From Ambrosia x helenae (taxonomy: Eukaryota; Streptophyta; Magnoliopsida; Asterales; Asteraceae): DNA of 64,000 nt. Positions 58,125-64,000 of this stretch are shown piece after piece. How positions within the stretch are numbered: position 1 is the first letter of the stretch; every line of letters begins with the position of its first letter. Location: contig CM061231.1 of assembly GCA_030844895.1 (NCBI GenBank), forward strand, positions 130,419,023 to 130,483,022. Reading direction: 5' to 3'. The notes below the pieces were generated by a model. It did not search any database, was not told the origin of the DNA, and worked only from the letters and a program-made list of their open reading frames with translations. A program made the position numbers and the translations under genes.

Positions 58125-58562
58125 GTGAGTTTACATAGCCCCTTTTCTCTTTTACATTTTTGGGGTGAAACATGTTTAAACATTTTATACTATCATTTAC
58201 TCATACTTACTTGTGACTCAATTACACTATCATACTATCATTTGACTGTAACAAAAGTACAATCATTAACAATGATCAAGCCGCCTGTTTAGATTATAGC
58301 GCTATAGGTCTGACAAACCCATCCCCCGCATAAATTCAGGGATGATCGATAACAGTAACAACATTTAACTAACTTGCGAGTTAGTCATCAGTCGACACAA
58401 GGTTTGGTTGTACAAAGACGCATTGTTACATGTCGGTATCATACTCTATCATCATACAACTTTGAATGTTGTACAAACTATTGTTATCAATTATTTTCAA
58501 AAACCTATGTATTCTCACCAACTTTTGTTGACCCAAAATATTTTCAACTTAACATGTTTCAG
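58125..58562 (+). other. Intron-like interval in LTR A
   Basis: AAG before GTGAGT at 58125, CTCACCAACTTTTGTTGACC near 58514, acceptor TGTTTCAG ending 58562; 438 bp. Confidence 0.45.
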
Positions 58563-58754
58563 GTTCTACTTGCTTGAAGATTTGCTTGAAGATATGTGCA
58601 TAGTTTTATTCAATTTGATGTACGAATCCTTGTAGAACAATTGTATGTAAATTATTTAAATCATTTAATGAAATTATTATTCACCATGAGCTACTGAACA
58701 ATCATCACTACGTGACATCCCGATGTTTCCGCCATCGGTTGGGGTGTTACAGAT

Positions 58755-58772
58755 TGGTATCAGAGCCATGGT
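58755..58772 (+). promoter_or_regulatory. Primer-binding site, initiator Met-tRNA
   Basis: TGGTATCAGAGCCATGGT three bases after LTR A. Confidence 0.92.
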
Positions 58773-59008
58773 TATAGGGAATTAGGTTATTAGAAAAATA
58801 ATCTAGTCTATAACCATAGGATTTAACCAGTACTTGCTTCTCTTACTTGCTATTCTCTATCTCCCTCCTACTTCTTATCCCTACTTTCATCCTTACAAGA
58901 AGGTTGCTCTCCATCAGTGGATCTACTCTTAGACTAATAAGGCAAAATCCTCAGGTTTAGCCTGAACCCCCTTGAGATCTCGTCGAAGTTCTGGATTTTA
59001 ATAACGAA

Positions 59009-59148
59009 CACGTGCAATCTGGAAGGGTGAACGCCTGTATTTTGAGTCTTCTGTCTAGGCTGGCATTGCGCATATATCCCAATCAGACGAGGGACCCGGA
59101 TGCCTACCTGGGAATTCTCGGGATGAGTGTTCACTTATAGGCTAAAGC
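59009..59148 (+). other. Conserved leader block
   Basis: Matches 9112-9252 of the non-coding Gypsy element and 63778-63917 of the next interior. Confidence 0.75.
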
Positions 59149-59278
59149 ATGTCTTCATATGTTATTAGAATTTAGAATCTTTGATAAGTCAACGTTTTCG
59201 TTTATTCGTTTTAATTAATGAATAAATGATTACACTCCTTATATAACCTCATTCATTTCATTGTATCTCTTACAGATC

Positions 59279-60472
59279 ATGCCTCCACGTCGCAGTGCTC
59301 GTCTTAACAGTGGTGACAATCGTGATGAAGGAAGTAGCAATCACAACCATAACCATAACACTAACAACAACAACAACAACAATGGTATCGATGCTCAACT
59401 AGCTGCAATCATTTCCCAACAAATGGCGCAACAAATCGCAACTCTGGTTCCCAACTTACTAGCTCAAGTCATCCAGTTGAACGGCAACGGGAACGGCAAC
59501 GGCAACGGGAATGGAAATGGAAACCACAATGGGAATGGACTTCCAGCCTGTACCCTTAAACACTTTAATTCTTGTAATCCCTCAAAGTTTACTGGTGAAG
59601 AAGGAGCTACGGGACTCCTGCAATGGTTTGAGGGTATTGAGAATACTTTTATCAACAGTGAATGCCCCGACAACTTTAAAGTCCGTTATGCCATGAGTGT
59701 TCTTCACAAACGAGCACTCACTTGGTGGAATGAAGAAAAACGCACTCGCGGAGCTGAAGTTGCACTTACTATGACGTGGGATCAAGTCAAGGAGATAATG
59801 AAAGATGAATTTTGCCCACGTAACGAGGTCAAGAAATTAGAAGACGAGTTCCACACCCTTGCTCAGGATAGTGGGGAAAACCTTGCCTACAATACCCGCT
59901 TTCACGAGCTTAGCTTATTGTTACCCCACAAAGTCACTCCCCTGCCGGTAGCCATCGAGAAGTACATCGGTGGTCTGCCCATGCAAATCCAGGACACGGT
60001 GTGGGGAAGGAATCCTGCCACCTTGGAGGAAGCCAAACGTTTAGCAGCTACCTTAACTGATAATCACGTAAAGAACGGGACCTTAATTCGGAAAGGCAAT
60101 AAAACAAGTATTGTAGCCGCGGTAACTACTGAGAATCAGAAGCGTAAGGCCAAGGATCCTGATGTCAACCTCACTACACAAGCTTCTAACAAGAAAACTT
60201 ATACAGGAAACCATCCATTGTGTAACACATGCAACCGACATCATCCCACTACTTCTGCGTGTCGCTTGTGCACCAATTGTGGTAGGTATGGCCATCTAGT
60301 TAACACATGTCGCGAGACCCCAAACCCTAATGCCAATCAACCCACCAACCCTGCTCAGGCTGCTAATCCTAATCGATACAACTATGGTCAGTGTTATGAA
60401 TGTGGAGACCCAAATCATTTCCGTAACCGATGCCCTAAATTAAACAGAGATCAAGACCCTTCAGCTACTTAA
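59279..60472 (+). CDS. gag: Gypsy Gag, intact
   Basis: About 397 residues from ATG 59279 (MPPRRSARLNSGD). An upstream in-frame codon at 59261 is not ATG, and TCTCTTACAG just before ATC-ATG would make a good splice acceptor. After an Asn/His-rich and a Gly-Asn repeat (about residues 20-85) comes the Retrotrans_gag domain (about 95-235) with ALTWWNEEKRT, DEFCPRNEVKKLEDEF and YIGGLP. The C-terminal third has zinc-binding motifs CTNCGRYGHLVNTC and CYECGDPNHFRNRC, plus a partial third (CNTCNRHH). Gag binds element RNA and forms particles. It stands alone, with no protease, RT or integrase within 470 bp to the purine tract. Confidence 0.92.
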   Translation: MPPRRSARLNSGDNRDEGSSNHNHNHNTNNNNNNNGIDAQLAAIISQQMAQQIATLVPNLLAQVIQLNGNGNGNGNGNGNGNHNGNGLPACTLKHFNSCNPSKFTGEEGATGLLQWFEGIENTFINSECPDNFKVRYAMSVLHKRALTWWNEEKRTRGAEVALTMTWDQVKEIMKDEFCPRNEVKKLEDEFHTLAQDSGENLAYNTRFHELSLLLPHKVTPLPVAIEKYIGGLPMQIQDTVWGRNPATLEEAKRLAATLTDNHVKNGTLIRKGNKTSIVAAVTTENQKRKAKDPDVNLTTQASNKKTYTGNHPLCNTCNRHHPTTSACRLCTNCGRYGHLVNTCRETPNPNANQPTNPAQAANPNRYNYGQCYECGDPNHFRNRCPKLNRDQDPSAT

Positions 60473-60946
60473 CAGCAAGTCTCACCATTTGAATGTTGTT
60501 TGCTTTTAATTCTATGTATCAACACTTTTTGATTCAAATAATAAATCCAAGTATTATCATAACATTTGTGTGCATGCTTGTTTGAATGTGAACTAATTGC
60601 TATATCTATGATCATACTTGCTTACTTGTACAACAAATAGCTGACTACCAAACAACCTACTTAACGATTGGTAGAGGTCATCATGTCTTTCCAACAGTCG
60701 GGAGAGGCCCTACCACCTGCTCAACGACTGGTGGAGACTATCAGACCTGCTCAACAATCGGAAAGTCATAAAAGAACGCAAAACCCTAATGTAAGGTAAA
60801 TTGGTAATTACGGTCCGGAACGTAATCATGAATTTACAGGTACGTTAAGGTAGTGTGAAATTTTATCAAGGTTTTCAGTAGTCGACCAATTGTAACTTGG
60901 TGTCTTTCTTTAACTTCGGGACGAAGTTCCTAAAAGTAGGGGAGAC
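60473..60946 (+). other. 3' non-coding region with tandem repeats and purine tract
   Basis: About three units of roughly 40 bp (CTGCTCAACGACTGGTGGAG and variants, 60655-60765), the conserved block 60780-60843, then TAAAAGTAGGGGAGAC against LTR B. No pol sequence. Confidence 0.75.
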
Positions 60947-61065
60947 TGTAACATTTCACATTAAACGATTGTACGTTACGACACGTTTTATTATTATTTT
61001 TGGTAATATTTAGAACCCTAATACAATGATAAATATTCATACATATATATATATATATATAAAGG

Positions 61066-61138
<73 letters not shown>

Positions 61139-61304
61139 TACCTTTTGTTTAAAAAAAAATAATAAGAAGTGTGGTTAAAACAAACTTAGCCCACCTCTTC
61201 CTTTAACCTTTTGGAGCCCATACAAACACCCTGCCCAAGGTCTAAACCCGGCCCAAGACCCCCTCTCCCCTTCCTTCCTTCATTGTTTTTAAAAAGAAAA
61301 AAAA

Positions 61305-61374
61305 CGGGTGTCCTTGCTGAGTTTCGAACCCGCGCCAAGCCTGACCTCAACACACCAACAAACCACTTGAGCCA
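61305..61374 (-). other. Antisense tRNA-like module in LTR B
   Basis: Same box A TGGCTCAAGTGG and box B-like GGGTTCGAAACTC as in LTR A, with an eight-T run next to it on the minus strand. Confidence 0.58.
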
Positions 61375-61969
61375 CAGCCCATTTCGTGATTTATCACGGT
61401 TATAATTATATATAAGGTATTTGTTTACTGCTGCTGCTAAATCGCTGCACTGATGTGCCGCTCGCAATCAACACCAAGGCCACCAATTTGTCAATTATTC
61501 ACACATACATGGTAAGTTTCGTGATTACCGGCCTAACCTTCATCTAATACACGTATAATTTCAATCAAATTGACCAAATTTAACTATTAAACGCGTCAAA
61601 CATTAACAACGGGTCAAACTTTCCAATTAAACAACCTAGACATCCACACTATAAATTGATGTTCTGCGAGCCTTCACAACTCGCCATTTATCCTTTCTCA
61701 ACCTCCAATCTTCTTTATTTCACTCTGTTTATCATTTCACAATCGTTGTTTGACTTTTGAGCTTGACCGAGCAATCGAGATCAAAACAACATTGTAAGTC
61801 TAATAATTTCTATGGGTTTTGATCATCGGCATTCACACATCAAAAACCCTAAGATTAATCAGGTTATTGATGTGTGAATCGCTTGATTGGAAAAGCTAGG
61901 GTTCGTGGATGTTAATTTGGGGATAACTCGTTCTGTATCGTTTATTTATATTAATCAACACAGAATAAA

Positions 61970-62061
61970 TCACAACCACTGGCCTAGGCCAAGTGGTTGT
62001 GACTGATGCCTATAACCCCAGCCACCCGGGTTCGAGTCCCGGCTATGGCTCCCATTTTTTT
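61970..62061 (+). other. Sense tRNA-like module in LTR B
   Basis: Copy of the LTR A module with intact palindrome and T-arm, then seven T. AACCCCAGCC here replaces AACCTCAGCC. Confidence 0.6.
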
Positions 62062-62893
62062 GCATTATTTTCGTCTTTTAAACAAAACAAATTATATATA
62101 TATATTACATTTAATCTTGTAAATTCATTTTTAATTATTAAAACCTTTTTATAAATTCTAAAAAAATTATTTTTAACAAATCTGATGTAAAAGTTTTATC
62201 TACAATTTTTAGTTTTCTGAAATTCATTTATTTAATATTTATAATAATTAAATCAATTTTATGCTATTATATTTATAAAAATCCATCAAAATATCAAAAC
62301 AATTTTATAAATTTCCACAAAAATTATCCTGAGTTTGTACAATGATAAACTTTACTGAAATGATTTTTAATTCTGAAAAATCATTTATTTTATATTTTAA
62401 TCAATTTTTGTTAGTTTTAACCATAATTAAATCATAATAAATTCAATTTTTATTCTTCTTGCACCAAAATTTTATACAATTTATTTCTAAATATTTAGAA
62501 CAGAAATATAATTTTTAAAATAATAATTCTTTAATTTTAGTATTTTTAAATATTAAAGTTTAATTTTGGCACTTTGTAATAAATAGATTTAATAATCTAT
62601 TTTAAAGAAAATAATTTTATAAAAATTATTTTTACACTTCAAACACATTATTATGAACATCTTAAATTCAAATTTTATAAAAAGACTTTCAATTATTTAA
62701 TTATCAAATTTCCCTTTATTTAATTAACATTTTATTATAAATTCAACAATTTGATATCCCCAAATCGAAACCCTAGAATATACTTGTAGACTAGATAGAC
62801 TTAGACTTATTTGTTGCCTTATACATAGGGTAATACTTGGCAAGCTATTAGGCTACACTCATACAAATTCTCAATACCTAATACTATACCAAG

Positions 62894-63331
62894 GTGAGTT
62901 TACATAGCCCCTTTTCTCTTTTACATTTTTGGGGTGAAACATGTTTAAACATTTTATACTATCATTTACTCATACTTACTTGTGACTCAATTACACTATC
63001 ATACTATCATTTGACTGTAACAAAAGTACAATCATTAACAATGATCAAGCCGCCTGTTTAGATTATAGCGCTATAGGTCTGACAAACCCATCCCCCGCAT
63101 AAATTCAGGGATGATCGATAACAGTAACAACATTTAACTAACTTGCGAGTTAGTCATCAGTCGACACAAGGTTTGGTTGTACAAAGACGCATTGTTACAT
63201 GTCGGTAGCATACTCTATCATCATACAACTTTGAATGTTGTACAAACTATTGTTATCAATTATTTTCAAAAACCTATGTATTCTCACCAACTTTTGTTGA
63301 CCCAAAATATTTTCAACTTAACATGTTTCAG
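62894..63331 (+). other. Intron-like interval in LTR B
   Basis: Same donor, CTCACCAA block and acceptor as in LTR A, 438 bp. Confidence 0.42.
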
Positions 63332-63520
63332 GTTCTACTTGCTTGAAGATTTGCTTGAAGATATGTGCATAGTTTTATTCAATTTGATGTACGAATCCCT
63401 GTAGAACAATTGTATGTAAATTATTTAAATCATTTAATGAAATTATTATTCACCATGAGCTACTGAACAATCATCACTACGTGACATCCCGATGTTTCCG
63501 CCATCGGTTGGGGTGTTACA

Positions 63521-64000
63521 GATTGGTATCAGAGCCATGGTTATAGGGAATTAGGTTATTAGAAAAATAATCTAGTCTATAACCATAGGATTTAACCAGT
63601 ACTTGCTTCTCTTACTTGCTATTCTCTATCTCCCTCCTACTTCTTATCCCTACTTTCATCCTTACAAGAAGGTTGCTCTCCATCAGTGGATCTACTCTTA
63701 GACTAATAAGGCAAAATCCTCAGGTTTAGCCTGAACCCCCTTGAGATCTCGTCGAAGTTCTGGATTTTAATAACGAACACGTGCAATCTGGAAGGGTGAA
63801 CGCCTGTATTTTGAGTCTTCTGTCTAGGCTGGCATTGCGCATATATCCCAATCAGACGAGGGACCCGGATGCCTACCTGGGAATTCTCGGGATGAGTGTT
63901 CACTTATAGGCTAAAGCATGTCTTCATATGTTATTAGAATTTAGAATCTTTGATAAGTCAACGTTTTCGTTTATTCGTTTTAATTAATGAATAAATGATT
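63521..64000 (+). other. Start of a second gag-only interior
   Basis: Begins with the Met-tRNA primer site at 63524 and repeats the leader of the first interior almost base for base to the window edge. A second gag is expected about 50 bp beyond. Confidence 0.88.

Larger units (their letters stand above)
56198..58751 (+). repeat. LTR A of gag-only Gypsy element
   Basis: 2554 bp, TGTAACATTTC to GGGGTGTTACA. Internal (TAA)n at about 56336-56363 is much shorter than in LTR B. Confidence 0.92.
60947..63520 (+). repeat. LTR B of gag-only Gypsy element
   Basis: 2574 bp, same ends as LTR A. Its (TAA)n tract (about 61066-61134) is over twice as long. It serves as 3' LTR of one interior and 5' LTR of the next. 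Confidence 0.92.
56198..64000 (+). mobile_element. Gag-only Gypsy element (TR-GAG type) in tandem array
   Basis: LTR 56198-58751, interior 58752-60946, LTR 60947-63520, then the start of a second interior, 63521-64000, matching 58752-59231. A single element would end at 63520, so the window shows LTR-internal-LTR-internal and the array continues outside. Each interior has a Met-tRNA primer site; the complete one has gag and a purine tract but no pol. The LTRs differ by well under 2%, so it is young. It would need pol in trans. Confidence 0.9.

Overview
The window is nuclear DNA of a large-genome eudicot. The style of its Sirevirus-like Copia elements and its Gypsy LTRs suggests Asteraceae, but that is inference. 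It is AT-rich and almost entirely transposon-derived. One clear host gene is present, a type-A cytokinin response regulator (45196-46434, three exons).

Layout: 1-5467 is non-coding, with a hAT-like MITE (1562-2030) and simple repeats. 5468-14096 is a Copia solo LTR (TSD TATAC) split by a 7.9-kb Gypsy element with long LTRs and no coding capacity (6136-14049, TSD CATCT). 16141-16424 is a Cassandra solo LTR carrying 5S-rRNA-like sequence (TSD TGTTT). 18490-19095 is a non-LTR retroelement fragment. 19645-28248 is a decayed plus-strand Copia element (304-bp LTRs, TSD ATCCC) inserted in a minus-strand MYB/SANT-like pseudogene (28249-29640). 30130-44245 is a Gypsy solo LTR (TSD TCGGG) split by an 11.5-kb minus-strand Sirevirus-like Copia (30509-41979, TSD TAAAC) whose LTRs are nearly identical. 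The solo LTR itself interrupts a small reading frame that begins at 30119. After the response regulator come a second Cassandra LTR that has lost its 5S core (47193-47419, TSD CAAAA), two more MYB/SANT-like genes or relics (48139-49604; 53690-54069), a reverse-transcriptase relic (50380-52100) and a Copia gag fragment. From 56198 to the window end a Gypsy gag-only element is arranged LTR-internal-LTR-internal, so it is a tandem array that runs off the edge.

The most unusual signal is shared by three Gypsy LTR families here (the non-coding element, the solo LTR and the gag-only element). Each LTR carries a tRNA-like module (box A-like, a T-arm with TTCGA, then a T-run). The solo LTR and the gag-only family carry a second, antisense module nearer the LTR start. 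The same LTRs share an intron-like interval of 432-450 bp (GTGAGT donor, conserved CTCACCAA block, TTTCAG or TTTTAG acceptor). The non-coding and gag-only elements also share a leader block of about 140 nt and a 3' block of about 65 nt. This suggests one family of non-autonomous elements with common cis-signals, possibly transcribed in part by Pol III and mobilised in trans. The two 5S-bearing Cassandra LTRs are a known parallel.

Several frameshifts lie at or near short homopolymers in otherwise well-preserved sequence (the response-regulator C terminus and the young Copia pol). Consensus error in the assembly is therefore a live alternative to real decay.
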